Positions 1 to 5,520 of a stretch of 5,524 nt of DNA are shown piece after piece. Source of the DNA: an uncultured Succinatimonas sp. GTDB taxonomy: Bacteria; Pseudomonadota; Gammaproteobacteria; Enterobacterales; Succinivibrionaceae. Location of the stretch: assembly GCA_905201175.1 (NCBI GenBank), contig CAJKNC010000104.1, positions 1-5,524 of the forward strand, given 5' to 3'. Position numbers and translations under genes: made by a program. The notes below the pieces were generated by a model. The model was given only the letters and a program-made list of their open reading frames with translations. It did no database searches and had not been told where the DNA came from. Every line of letters begins with the position of its first letter. Within the stretch, counting starts at the first letter, position 1.

Positions 1-29
1 CGAGAGTTCGAGCCTCTCTAGCCACCCCA
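1..29 (+). tRNA. tRNA-His, 3' end only (cut by window edge)
   Basis: Only the T arm and the 3' acceptor strand are in the window. A five-base T stem (GAGAG/CTCTC) closes a TTCGAGC loop and is followed by TAGCCAC, C and an encoded CCA. The acceptor sequence ending TAGCCACCCCA matches that of E. coli tRNA-His, where C73 pairs with the extra G at position -1 that marks histidine tRNA. The anticodon is outside the window, so the identity rests on the acceptor sequence alone. The next tRNA begins 32 bases downstream with no terminator between, so the two are probably cut from one transcript. Confidence 0.85.
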
Positions 30-61
30 TCTCCTTTAAATAAAATTATATATAATTAAGT

Positions 62-145
62 GGGGAAGTGGCGAAATTGGTAGACGCACCAGATTTAGGT
101 TCTGGCGCCTTCGGTATGTGGGTTCGAGTCCCATCTTCCCCACCA
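62..145 (+). tRNA. tRNA-Leu, anticodon UAG
   Basis: This is a complete class II tRNA. The acceptor strands GGGGAAG and CTTCCCC pair fully and are followed by discriminator A and an encoded CCA. The anticodon stem is CCAGA/TCTGG around the loop TTTAGGT, giving anticodon TAG at 96-98, which reads CUN leucine codons. A short variable arm and a T arm with TTCGAGT follow. The D-arm and anticodon region are almost identical to E. coli leuW. It lies 32 bases after tRNA-His and directly before an intrinsic terminator, so it is the last gene of its operon. Confidence 0.97.
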
Positions 146-148
146 ATC

Positions 149-173
149 ACCACCGTTTAAGGTGGTTTTTTTA
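149..173 (+). terminator. Rho-independent terminator of the tRNA operon
   Basis: A perfect six-base stem, ACCACC (149-154) with GGTGGT (161-166), encloses a GTTTAA loop and is followed at once by a run of T. It begins four bases after the CCA end of tRNA-Leu. The next gene is on the opposite strand. Confidence 0.9.
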
Positions 174-290
174 TATCTTTTATTATCTGCAGTCAGCTAT
201 ATTTTTTTCAGTTATTGCGTGCATTTTCTGCTTTATAAAATCTTCCTTCATAAACTAAGAAAAATTTTTTTTGCATATTTATATAAAGCA

Positions 291-330
291 ATGGCCCTGA
301 TAAGAAATTGTATTGATTTTCATCAGAGCC
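291..330 (-). terminator. Possible weak terminator after pheA
   Basis: About 36 bases past the pheA stop, a nine-pair stem (293-301 with 322-330) closes a 20-base loop. The pair 296/327 is C against A on the + strand but G against U in minus-strand RNA, so the stem is complete only in the pheA transcript direction. The following bases (ATTGCTTTAT) are a poor T tract and the loop is large, so it may be a weak terminator or just a 3' stabilising hairpin. The rest of 174-365 is AT-rich and shows no gene. Confidence 0.4.
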
Positions 331-365
331 TTAACCATAAATTTTAGTTAATTTTTGCCATAAGG

Positions 366-1520
366 TTATTTTCTATCAGCGTTTACATAACACCCTAAAA
401 CTTTAAGCGAACTGGTGTAATTCCGAATTTTATCTAAAATATTTTGCATGGTTTCTGAGGCTAAATTAGCCTCAATATCTGCAAAAAAGATTTCTTCCCA
501 GGTATCTCTGCCGCTGACTAAGCGCGGACGAGATATAAGCTTAGTTAAGTTTAGCTGGGCTTTTGAAAATTCATTTAAGACGGCAATAAGTGTCCCTGGA
601 GTATATTTTTGTACGCTAAAGCTTAGTGAGGTCTTTGCTGCAAGATTATTTGGAACTGTAATCGGGGTCATGCCGATTATTACAAAGCGGGTATAGTTAT
701 GAATATTATTAGCAATGTTATCTACAATGGGAATTAAGTTGTAGCAGCTTGCAGCTTGATGACTGCCTATAGCTGCATGGCAGGGATTATTATAGTCTGC
801 AACCATCTGCATAGCCTCTGAGGTAGCTTTGCAGTAATGAACTTTAGCGTGCGGCAAATTTTCTTTAATCCAGCTTGAGCATTGAGAGAACGGCTGAGGG
901 TGAGAATAAAGATCTGTAATTTTGGATATATCGATATTCTGAGGTCCCAAAATAGCGTGATCGATATTTACATATAATTCACCAACAAATACGGCAGAAG
1001 TATTTTGCAGTACATCTAAAACATCGTTAATGCTTCCTGAGCTTGAGTTTTCAATTGGCAATACGCCAAACTTGCAGCGATCGGTTTCAACAGCTTGTAC
1101 AATTTCTGAAAATGTAGAACAGCCTAGAGCATCAACTTTACCGCGGTAATTATTGAGGTATTTATGTGCGGCAAGATATGAATAGCTGCCCACAGTTCCA
1201 AGATAGGCAACAGAAGTATCGCGTTTTATGTCAAGCTTGTTAAGCATGGAAATAATATATTGACGCTCAACAGCACAGGTATGATCCATTATCTTGCGAT
1301 ATACATCACTGATGTAATCTGTAGGAAGACCCAGCTCGCGAGCTTGAGCGCGCAGTTTTTGCAGCTTGGCCATTTCTCGCTCAGTATCGGTAATACCTTG
1401 ATTGTGCAGAAGCTTATAGTGGGCGATATCTGTTGCAACCTCCATGCGTTCTTTAAAAAGCTTTAAGATATTTGAATCAATAGCATCGATATCATTGCGA
1501 CATTGTATTAAATCTCTCAT
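366..1520 (-). CDS. pheA: Bifunctional chorismate mutase / prephenate dehydratase (P-protein)
   Basis: This cytoplasmic enzyme converts chorismate to prephenate and then to phenylpyruvate in phenylalanine synthesis. Its 384 residues align end to end with E. coli PheA (386 aa). Residues 1-90 are the AroQ mutase, with active-site residues R8, R25, K36, D45, R48 and E49; T81 and E85 stand where E. coli has S84 and Q88. Residues about 103-285 are the dehydratase, with LPIENSSSGSIND (154-166), YSHPQPF (205-211) and the catalytic TRF motif (277-279). Residues about 295-380 are the ACT regulatory domain. There the E. coli GALV motif reads GTLI (309-312) and ESRP reads ISRP (329-332), which may change phenylalanine feedback. 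The ATG is preceded by a modest GGGG ribosome binding site. It is transcribed alone, convergent with the tRNAs. I see no phenylalanine-rich leader peptide or attenuator upstream. Confidence 0.96.
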   Translation of the reverse strand: MRDLIQCRNDIDAIDSNILKLFKERMEVATDIAHYKLLHNQGITDTEREMAKLQKLRAQARELGLPTDYISDVYRKIMDHTCAVERQYIISMLNKLDIKRDTSVAYLGTVGSYSYLAAHKYLNNYRGKVDALGCSTFSEIVQAVETDRCKFGVLPIENSSSGSINDVLDVLQNTSAVFVGELYVNIDHAILGPQNIDISKITDLYSHPQPFSQCSSWIKENLPHAKVHYCKATSEAMQMVADYNNPCHAAIGSHQAASCYNLIPIVDNIANNIHNYTRFVIIGMTPITVPNNLAAKTSLSFSVQKYTPGTLIAVLNEFSKAQLNLTKLISRPRLVSGRDTWEEIFFADIEANLASETMQNILDKIRNYTSSLKVLGCYVNADRK

Positions 1521-1568
1521 GAATGCCCCATTAAGTTAGTTTGGTATTACTTTTTGCTTAGGATCTGC

Positions 1569-1598
1569 ATTTTACATTTAATCATATGCTTTTGGAAA
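1569..1598 (-). promoter_or_regulatory. Candidate pheA promoter
   Basis: Read on the minus strand, TTTCCA (1598-1593) and TAAAAT (1574-1569) are 18 bases apart and match the sigma-70 hexamers at four and five of six positions. Transcription would start about 40 bases before the pheA ATG. The region is very AT-rich, so chance matches are likely. It lies after the terminator of the upstream gene, where a pheA promoter is expected. Confidence 0.3.
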
Positions 1599-1633
1599 TT
1601 TATTATTTATAGTTGTATTTTTTATTTTTAGGC

Positions 1634-1667
1634 ATAAAAAAGCCGTCATCAGACATGATGGCGGCTT
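1634..1667 (-). terminator. Rho-independent terminator after the Bax inhibitor-1-like gene
   Basis: A 12-position stem (1640-1651 with 1656-1667) with a four-base loop begins 21 bases past the stop of the upstream minus-strand gene. In minus-strand RNA it has one C/A mismatch and is followed by six T, then A and T, which fits termination in that direction. On the + strand the stem pairs fully through a G-U wobble but lacks a good T tract. Confidence 0.85.
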
Positions 1668-1688
1668 AATAATATTTTCACTTACTAA

Positions 1689-2429
1689 TTATTCTCTGCG
1701 GGAGAGCAGCTTTAAAATTTCTACATATAGCCAGCAGATGGTTACTAATAGAGAGAATGCATTGAAGTATTCAAAATATTTAGGCAGACCTTGATCTACA
1801 GCCATTTGAATATTTTCAAAATCTAGCACCAGACTAAAAGCGGCAATTGTACAGACAATCAGGGAGATGCCTATAGACATAGCTCCAGAGGTAGGTAGGA
1901 AAGTAACGCCGAACAGTCTTAAGACCATATCGATGATATAAAGTACGGCAACGCCTGCAACAGCTCCAGTGATAATAGCGCGGAAACGAGCTGTAGGTAC
2001 AATAATCTTAAACTTCCATAAAGCAAGCATAGATATGACTACGACAAATGTAGACAGTACAGCAGTAGAGGCTATGCCTGGATATTTAATTTCAAAAATA
2101 CCAGATAAAGCTCCTAGAGCTAAGCCTTCTAAAACGGCATAAATCGGTGCAGTAATAGGCGAGCTTTGAGGCCTAAAAATAGTGATCATTGCGACTACAA
2201 GTGCCGCTATCAGGGAGCCGTAAACTAGTAAAGAAGGAACCTGACCTGTGGTGTATACAGCATAGATGCTGTAATTCATAGAAAAAAAGCCGCAAATAAG
2301 AGTCAAAGCTACAAGAATTAGAGCTTTAGTAGTTGTACCAGAAATAGTGGCAGCTAAATCAGTTCCACCAAAATTAAAGGCACCAGCTTGGCGGCTGAGT
2401 ACAGCAATGGCTGGATTTGAGGATTGCAT
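1689..2429 (-). CDS. Bax inhibitor-1/YccA-like inner membrane protein
   Basis: A 246-residue hydrophobic protein with about seven membrane helices (roughly 33-53, 64-86, 94-113, 117-138, 151-173, 182-203 and 220-242) and no cleavable signal peptide. It resembles the bacterial Bax inhibitor-1-like family whose members start with an SNPA-type tail (residues 4-7), carry SPITAPIYAVLEGLALGA (90-107) and end with a DFENI (203-207), PKYFEYFNAF (216-225), WLYVEILKLLS (233-243) pattern. Relatives in the wider TMBIM superfamily are proposed cation leak channels or protease-interacting proteins; no function can be assigned here. D203 and D212 are candidates for the conserved acidic residues of the superfamily. 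The ATG has an excellent AAGGAG seven bases upstream. It lies 104 bases after the GntR gene on the same strand and has its own terminator; nothing in the context ties it to KDG metabolism. Confidence 0.9.
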   Translation of the reverse strand: MQSSNPAIAVLSRQAGAFNFGGTDLAATISGTTTKALILVALTLICGFFSMNYSIYAVYTTGQVPSLLVYGSLIAALVVAMITIFRPQSSPITAPIYAVLEGLALGALSGIFEIKYPGIASTAVLSTFVVVISMLALWKFKIIVPTARFRAIITGAVAGVAVLYIIDMVLRLFGVTFLPTSGAMSIGISLIVCTIAAFSLVLDFENIQMAVDQGLPKYFEYFNAFSLLVTICWLYVEILKLLSRRE

Positions 2430-2452
2430 TGTGAGTCTCCTTATTAGCGTTT

Positions 2453-2486
2453 AATCAAAAGCTTGATTTTAAATTTTATATAAAAT
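2453..2486 (-). promoter_or_regulatory. Leader with inverted repeat and AT palindrome, likely promoter zone
   Basis: The leader of the Bax inhibitor-1-like gene holds an inverted repeat, AATCAA (2453-2458) and TTGATT (2463-2468), and a perfect 14-base palindrome ATTTTATATAAAAT (2473-2486) that contains TATA-like -10 hexamers. I find no good -35 partner, so no exact promoter is called. The elements may be regulatory or simply due to AT richness. Confidence 0.25.
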
Positions 2487-2533
2487 CATCTTATAGCCAT
2501 AATAACCTAAAAGACTTAGGAAAAAGTTAGGAA

Positions 2534-3247
2534 TCAGTCAATAAACCAGTCTTTACGGCATTTTGCCATAGTGCTTTCAAGTGAAGCCCTAGTATTTAGT
2601 ACGTGTTCAAGCATAGCTTTTTCCGCTTCTTGAGCATTATGCTTTTCTAAAGCGGCTAAAATCTTTTCATGAGCCTTAGAGGTTACCCCCATAGGAATAA
2701 GCTCATTTTCCAGAGATAAAAAACGCACTCTATCCATAACACCTTTAACGCTTTCAATCATATTCCAAGCTTTTGGAGCTCCGGCAGCATTCAAGATAGT
2801 GGAGTGAAATTCATCATCTAGAGCAAAGTGATCTCTTATATTATAGTCTTTAGCAGCTTGCTCCTGTTTTTTTACATTATCTTTTAAAAAATTAAGAGTC
2901 TTGGTATCTATGAGTTCTGCTGCTTTACGAATAAAATATCCCTCGATTGCACAGCGGATTTCAGCCCCTTGTAAAATATCGCTTCTATTAATGGGGGCTA
3001 CGCGGGTAGCTTTTTTAGGACTGATAATCACAAAATCATTTTTAGCTAATTTAATTAAGGCTTCACGTACAGGCTGTCTGGATACTTTTGACTTAAATTT
3101 AGAGGAAACTGCATTTTCAGAGAGCGGGTCTCCAGGCATAAGGCGGCATTCAATAATAGCTCTTTTTAAAAAGCGATAAATTTGCTGATTGATGGGTTCT
3201 TTGTTATTTACTAATACAAACTCGGTAGACAGATAGAATTCGTTCAC
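2534..3247 (-). CDS. GntR-family transcriptional regulator, FadR/FCD subfamily
   Basis: A 237-residue DNA-binding regulator. Residues about 17-86 form the GntR winged helix-turn-helix, with INQQIYRFLKRAI, the LMPGDPLSE turn (36-44) and the recognition segment SRQPVREALIKL (56-67). Residues about 90-225 are the helical FCD effector domain, with R98, the D144-x3-H148 pair in LDDEFH, H193 and H215, the pattern of metal-binding FCD domains that sense organic or sugar acids. The start is GTG: GAGGT lies five bases upstream, and no ATG gives a full DNA-binding domain. It is divergent from kdgK-eda, so it most likely controls them in response to KDG or a uronate, as UxuR and ExuR (same subfamily) do. 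Target and ligand are inferred from position; it could also control itself or distant uronate genes. Confidence 0.9.
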   Translation of the reverse strand: MNEFYLSTEFVLVNNKEPINQQIYRFLKRAIIECRLMPGDPLSENAVSSKFKSKVSRQPVREALIKLAKNDFVIISPKKATRVAPINRSDILQGAEIRCAIEGYFIRKAAELIDTKTLNFLKDNVKKQEQAAKDYNIRDHFALDDEFHSTILNAAGAPKAWNMIESVKGVMDRVRFLSLENELIPMGVTSKAHEKILAALEKHNAQEAEKAMLEHVLNTRASLESTMAKCRKDWFID

Positions 3248-3252
3248 AGTTG

Positions 3253-3257
3253 ACCTC
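3253..3257 (-). promoter_or_regulatory. Ribosome binding site fixing the GTG start of the GntR gene
   Basis: On the minus strand GAGGT is followed by five bases and then GTG. This favours the GTG at 3247 as the true start. Confidence 0.7.
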
Positions 3258-3269
3258 GCGCAATTATTT

Positions 3270-3298
3270 GATTTAGCTGTTTATTTAGCATATGTCAA
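3270..3298 (-). promoter_or_regulatory. Candidate promoter of the GntR regulator gene
   Basis: The minus strand has a perfect TTGACA (3298-3293), then 17 bases and TAAATC (3275-3270), a poor -10 match. Transcription would start about 16 bases before the GTG, leaving room for the ribosome binding site. The -35 and the spacing support it; the -10 does not. Confidence 0.4.
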
Positions 3299-3566
3299 TG
3301 GGTGTGCTTAAATGTTAGTATCTCAAAAAAGAATACACTTCTCAAATTAAGAATGATCTTAAATTTATTTTTGCGGGTAGAAATAATTTTTTTTAGCAAT
3401 ATTCTAAGGAATACCTGTATTAAAAAATGAGCCATGCTGCTTGAAAATATGGTACTAGGATTTTTAAGTCATTGCTAAAAAATATCTGATCTGCAGGCAA
3501 GTTAATAGCTATAGCCGGATATATATATTTGTTTTGTCATTTTTTGTAACGGATGTCTTGATTTAG

Positions 3567-3579
3567 AGGTAATTTACCT
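3567..3579. promoter_or_regulatory. Palindromic operator candidate AGGTAA-T-TTACCT
   Basis: This is a perfect inverted repeat with six-base half sites around one central base. The size and the GGT...ACC outer bases resemble operators of FadR-type GntR dimers, although the known FadR-type core usually has three bases between GGT and ACC and here there are five. It lies between the GntR gene and kdgK. Binding by the neighbouring regulator is inferred. Confidence 0.45.
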
Positions 3580-3639
3580 GCATTTTCTTTATAAAAATAC
3601 TAAAATTTCGGAGAATATATTTTTGCCTTAACTAATTTT

Positions 3640-3652
3640 GTCAATTTACCTG
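3640..3652. promoter_or_regulatory. Second, degenerate copy of the operator candidate
   Basis: The AATTTACCTG at 3643-3652 repeats 3571-3580 exactly, 72 bases downstream, close to seven helical turns. The left half is degenerate (GTCAA in place of AGGTAA), so only one half site is intact. It sits about 50 bases upstream of the TATAAT box of kdgK. Confidence 0.35.
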
Positions 3653-3672
3653 TCTTTACGGAGTCAGATGAA

Positions 3673-3704
3673 TTGGCCTAAAAGCTATTTTGATGTTGTA
3701 TAAT
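3673..3704 (+). promoter_or_regulatory. Candidate kdgK-eda promoter
   Basis: A consensus TATAAT box lies at 3699-3704. The best upstream partner, TTGGCC at 3673-3678, is 20 bases away, longer than the usual 17, so the promoter may be weak or depend on an activator. Transcription would start near 3711, leaving a leader of about 100 bases. Confidence 0.4.
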
Positions 3705-3734
3705 TAAATATACATAGTTAAGCTTAAAAATTAC

Positions 3735-3781
3735 ATTGGCCGATAACTTTTGCCGCAATTTGTTTGCGGGAGCATGCCAAT
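3735..3781 (+). other. Nested stem-loops in the kdgK leader
   Basis: The inner hairpin CCGCAA (3753-3758) / TTGCGG (3764-3769) has a five-base loop. An outer stem ATTGGC (3735-3740) / GCCAAT (3776-3781) encloses it. The structure ends about 20 bases before the kdgK ribosome binding site and has no T tract, so it is not a terminator. It may stabilise the mRNA or affect translation. Confidence 0.35.
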
Positions 3782-3802
3782 AAAAAAATAATATCTGTTA
3801 TA

Positions 3803-3808
3803 AAGGAG
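3803..3808 (+). promoter_or_regulatory. Ribosome binding site fixing the ATG start of kdgK
   Basis: AAGGAG lies six bases before the ATG at 3815. The same frame extends upstream to a TTG at 3764, but that start has no comparable site, would put the ribosome binding site inside the gene and would fall in the inner leader hairpin. The ATG is therefore preferred. Confidence 0.9.
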
Positions 3809-3814
3809 ATAAAA

Positions 3815-4771
3815 ATGGGTAAAGGTTTAGTTTTGGCTGGCGAGCCGATGGGTCTTTTAATTGCTCAGAGCGAAGGCCCTTTAGATAGCGTTAAAGGTTA
3901 TAGTTTAGCTGTAGCCGGTGCAGAATTTAATGTTGCTACAGGTTCTGCTCGTTTAGGTCACAAAACTGCCTATTTAACCAAGTTAGGTGATGATCCTTTT
4001 GGAAAATTGATCACTCGTACTTTAAGAGAAAACAAGATTGATGACAGTCTGGTTATTTTCTCTTCCGATAAGCGTACCGGCTTTATGTTAAAGAGCAAGG
4101 TTTCTAAGGGTGATCCTGAAATTTTCTATATGCGTAAAGGTTCAGCTGCATCAACTCTTTCTGAGGAAGATGTAGAAAAGATTGATTTCACTCAGTTCTC
4201 TCACATTCACTTAACCGGTATTTTACCTGCTTTGACAGATTCTACTCGTGCAGCAGTTAAGCTCATGTTAAAAAAGGCTCGCGAAGCTGGTCTTTATGTT
4301 TCCTTTGATCCTAATCTCCGTCCGCAATTATGGCCGTCTCAGGAGGTAATGGTAGAGTACATCAATAACTTAGCAGCGCAGGCTGATTTAGTATTACCTG
4401 GCGATGGCGAGGGCAAGATTCTCTGCGGCACTACTGATCCTCACGAGATTAACAAGTTCTATCGTAATTTGGGTGCAAAGACCGTTATTACTAAGTGCGG
4501 CCCTAAGGGCGCTTTATGCTTAGATGGCGATCGTGAATTTATGGTTCCTGGATTTATTATCGATAAGGTTGCAGATACTGTTGGTGCAGGCGATGGTTTC
4601 GCAACTGGTATCTTAACCGGCTTAATGGAAGGCTTATCTTTAGAAAAGTGCGTAGAGCGTGCTTGCGCTATTGGTGCTATTCAGTGCACCTTCGTCGGTG
4701 ATAATGAAGGCTTGCCTACACATGAGCAGTTAAAGGCCTTTATGGATTCCCACAAGCGAGTTCAACTTTAA
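3815..4771 (+). CDS. kdgK: 2-keto-3-deoxygluconate kinase (PfkB/ribokinase family)
   Basis: This cytoplasmic enzyme phosphorylates 2-keto-3-deoxygluconate with ATP to give KDPG. From the ATG it is 318 residues, normal for the family. The N-terminal PfkB region has AGAEFNVATGSARLG (34-48) and the TKLGDDPFG turn (55-63). FYMRKGSAAS (104-113) matches the Y-x-R-x-x-S-A segment that holds the sugar acid in KDG kinases. FDPNLRPQLW (164-173) is typical of KdgK. The C-terminal signature DTVGAGDGFATG (254-265) contains the catalytic base D260 and the anion hole. Other PfkB sugar kinases are possible, but the FDPNLRPxLW motif and the following KDPG aldolase make KDG the likely substrate. It is the first gene of a two-gene operon, 17 bases before eda, divergent from a GntR regulator. 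The codon use looks like that of eda. Confidence 0.93.
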   Translation: MGKGLVLAGEPMGLLIAQSEGPLDSVKGYSLAVAGAEFNVATGSARLGHKTAYLTKLGDDPFGKLITRTLRENKIDDSLVIFSSDKRTGFMLKSKVSKGDPEIFYMRKGSAASTLSEEDVEKIDFTQFSHIHLTGILPALTDSTRAAVKLMLKKAREAGLYVSFDPNLRPQLWPSQEVMVEYINNLAAQADLVLPGDGEGKILCGTTDPHEINKFYRNLGAKTVITKCGPKGALCLDGDREFMVPGFIIDKVADTVGAGDGFATGILTGLMEGLSLEKCVERACAIGAIQCTFVGDNEGLPTHEQLKAFMDSHKRVQL

Positions 4772-4788
4772 AAAGAGGAATAAGTTAA

Positions 4789-5430
4789 ATGGCTGAGTTT
4801 GAAGTTTTTAAAAAGTTCGCACAAATTAAGATTGTTCCTTTAGTAACTATCGATGATATTGAGGATGCTGTACCATTAGCAAAAGCCTTAGTTGCAGGCG
4901 GAACACCGATTGCTGAGGTTACTTTCCGTACTCCTTTAGGCGGCGAGGCGATCAAGCGCATTGCTGCTGAGGTTCCGGAATGTATTGTTGGTTCTGGCAC
5001 TGTTCATGATGTTGATCATGCTTGGGAGACCTTAGATAATGGCGGCAAGTTTGTAATTACTCCGGGCTTTAACCCCAAGGTTGTAGAGTGGTGCTTAAAG
5101 CATGATTTGCCTGTATGCCCTGGTACTGTTACCCCGGCTGATTTGGAGCAAGCCTTAGATTTCGGCTTGAAGGTTGTTAAGTTCTTCCCTGCTGGAGCTT
5201 ATGGCGGAGTAAAGACCTTGAAGGCCTTACAAGGACCATATGCTGATCTTAAGTTTGTTCCTACTGGCGGAGTAAACCTTGAGAATTTGCGTGAATACTT
5301 AAGTCTGTCTAATGTAGCAGCTGCAGGCGGTTCTTTCATTCCTCCTTCAAAGCTGGTTAAAGCCCGCGATTGGGATGGCATTGTTAAGTTAGGAAAGGAA
5401 ATCAACGAGCTTATCGCTGATCTCAAGTAA
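4789..5430 (+). CDS. eda: KDPG aldolase (2-keto-3-deoxy-6-phosphogluconate aldolase)
   Basis: This cytoplasmic class I aldolase splits KDPG into pyruvate and glyceraldehyde-3-phosphate, the last step of the Entner-Doudoroff and hexuronate pathways. The 213 residues match the E. coli Eda length and form a single TIM barrel. E43 and R47 in EVTFRT (43-48) correspond to E. coli E45 and R49, and K131 in KFFPA (131-135) is the Schiff-base lysine (E. coli K133). The phosphate-binding PTGG (158-161) and GGS (180-182) segments are present. After KFFPA the usual glutamate is G136, giving KFFPAGAYGG; this looks like a subfamily variant and is not a catalytic position. The ATG has GAGGA 9 bases upstream. 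It follows kdgK by 17 bases and shares its transcript; a strong terminator follows. KHG aldolase activity on 4-hydroxy-2-oxoglutarate is possible in this family. Confidence 0.96.
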   Translation: MAEFEVFKKFAQIKIVPLVTIDDIEDAVPLAKALVAGGTPIAEVTFRTPLGGEAIKRIAAEVPECIVGSGTVHDVDHAWETLDNGGKFVITPGFNPKVVEWCLKHDLPVCPGTVTPADLEQALDFGLKVVKFFPAGAYGGVKTLKALQGPYADLKFVPTGGVNLENLREYLSLSNVAAAGGSFIPPSKLVKARDWDGIVKLGKEINELIADLK

Positions 5431-5460
5431 TACTTGAAATTTATTAAATATAAATAATAA

Positions 5461-5487
5461 AACCCCATAAAATAGTATGAACCCCAT
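5461..5487 (+). repeat. Direct repeat AACCCCAT beside the terminator
   Basis: AACCCCAT occurs at 5461-5468 and again at 5480-5487, where it is the 5' arm of the terminator stem. Both copies are complementary to the 3' arm ATGGGGTT (5508-5515), so two alternative pairings exist. Confidence 0.6.
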
Positions 5488-5520
5488 TATTGATCACATG
5501 ATTGATAATGGGGTTTTGTT
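5480..5520 (+). terminator. Rho-independent terminator of kdgK-eda
   Basis: A 16-pair stem (5480-5495 with 5500-5515, two G-U wobbles) with an ACAT loop ends in TTTTGTT. It lies about 50 bases past the eda stop. The arm sequence AACCCCAT also occurs just upstream at 5461-5468, and read on the minus strand the element could serve a convergent gene beyond the window. Confidence 0.92.

Larger units (their letters stand above)
3248..3814. other. Divergent regulatory region between the GntR gene and kdgK, no gene
   Basis: This stretch of about 570 bases is AT-rich and has no convincing reading frame; the short ATG frames end quickly and lack a suitable ribosome binding site. It contains the candidate GntR-gene promoter on the left, a 13-base palindrome at 3567-3579, a partial second copy at 3640-3652, a TATAAT box at 3699-3704, and nested stem-loops at 3735-3781 just before the kdgK ribosome binding site. 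I see no clear CRP site and no riboswitch that I recognise. The length is large for a divergent promoter pair, so a small RNA is possible but unsupported. Confidence 0.6.

Noticed and set aside
162..347. Open frame of 61 residues on the + strand
   Set aside because: It starts at a GTG inside the tRNA-operon terminator stem, has no ribosome binding site and runs through AT-rich sequence with a low-complexity, Phe/Tyr/Leu-rich product.
448..1466. Plus-strand open frames (448-696 and 1260-1466) across pheA
   Set aside because: They are antisense to a full-length, well-conserved pheA and have no family features.
1640..1667. Hairpin considered as a pheA attenuator
   Set aside because: It directly follows the stop of the preceding gene and there is no leader peptide with phenylalanine codons, so it is that gene's terminator.
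2506..2520. Small hairpin CCTAA/TTAGG between the GntR gene and the Bax inhibitor-1-like gene
   Set aside because: The stem is only five AT-rich pairs and the following T content is poor, so I do not call it a terminator; read-through between the two genes remains possible.
2901..3179. Plus-strand open frame across the GntR gene
   Set aside because: It is antisense to the regulator gene, which has a complete winged-helix and FCD domain.
3427..3444. Short ATG frame in the intergenic gap
   Set aside because: It encodes five residues before TGA, and the nearest AAGGA is about 16 bases away, too far to act as a ribosome binding site.
3764..3814. A 17-residue N-terminal extension of kdgK from TTG
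   Set aside because: The strong AAGGAG at 3803-3808 serves the ATG at 3815, family alignment begins near that ATG, and the extension lies in the structured leader.
4785..5468. Minus-strand open frames (4785-5000 and 5199-5468) across eda
   Set aside because: They overlap the clearly real eda gene on the other strand and their products show no family resemblance.
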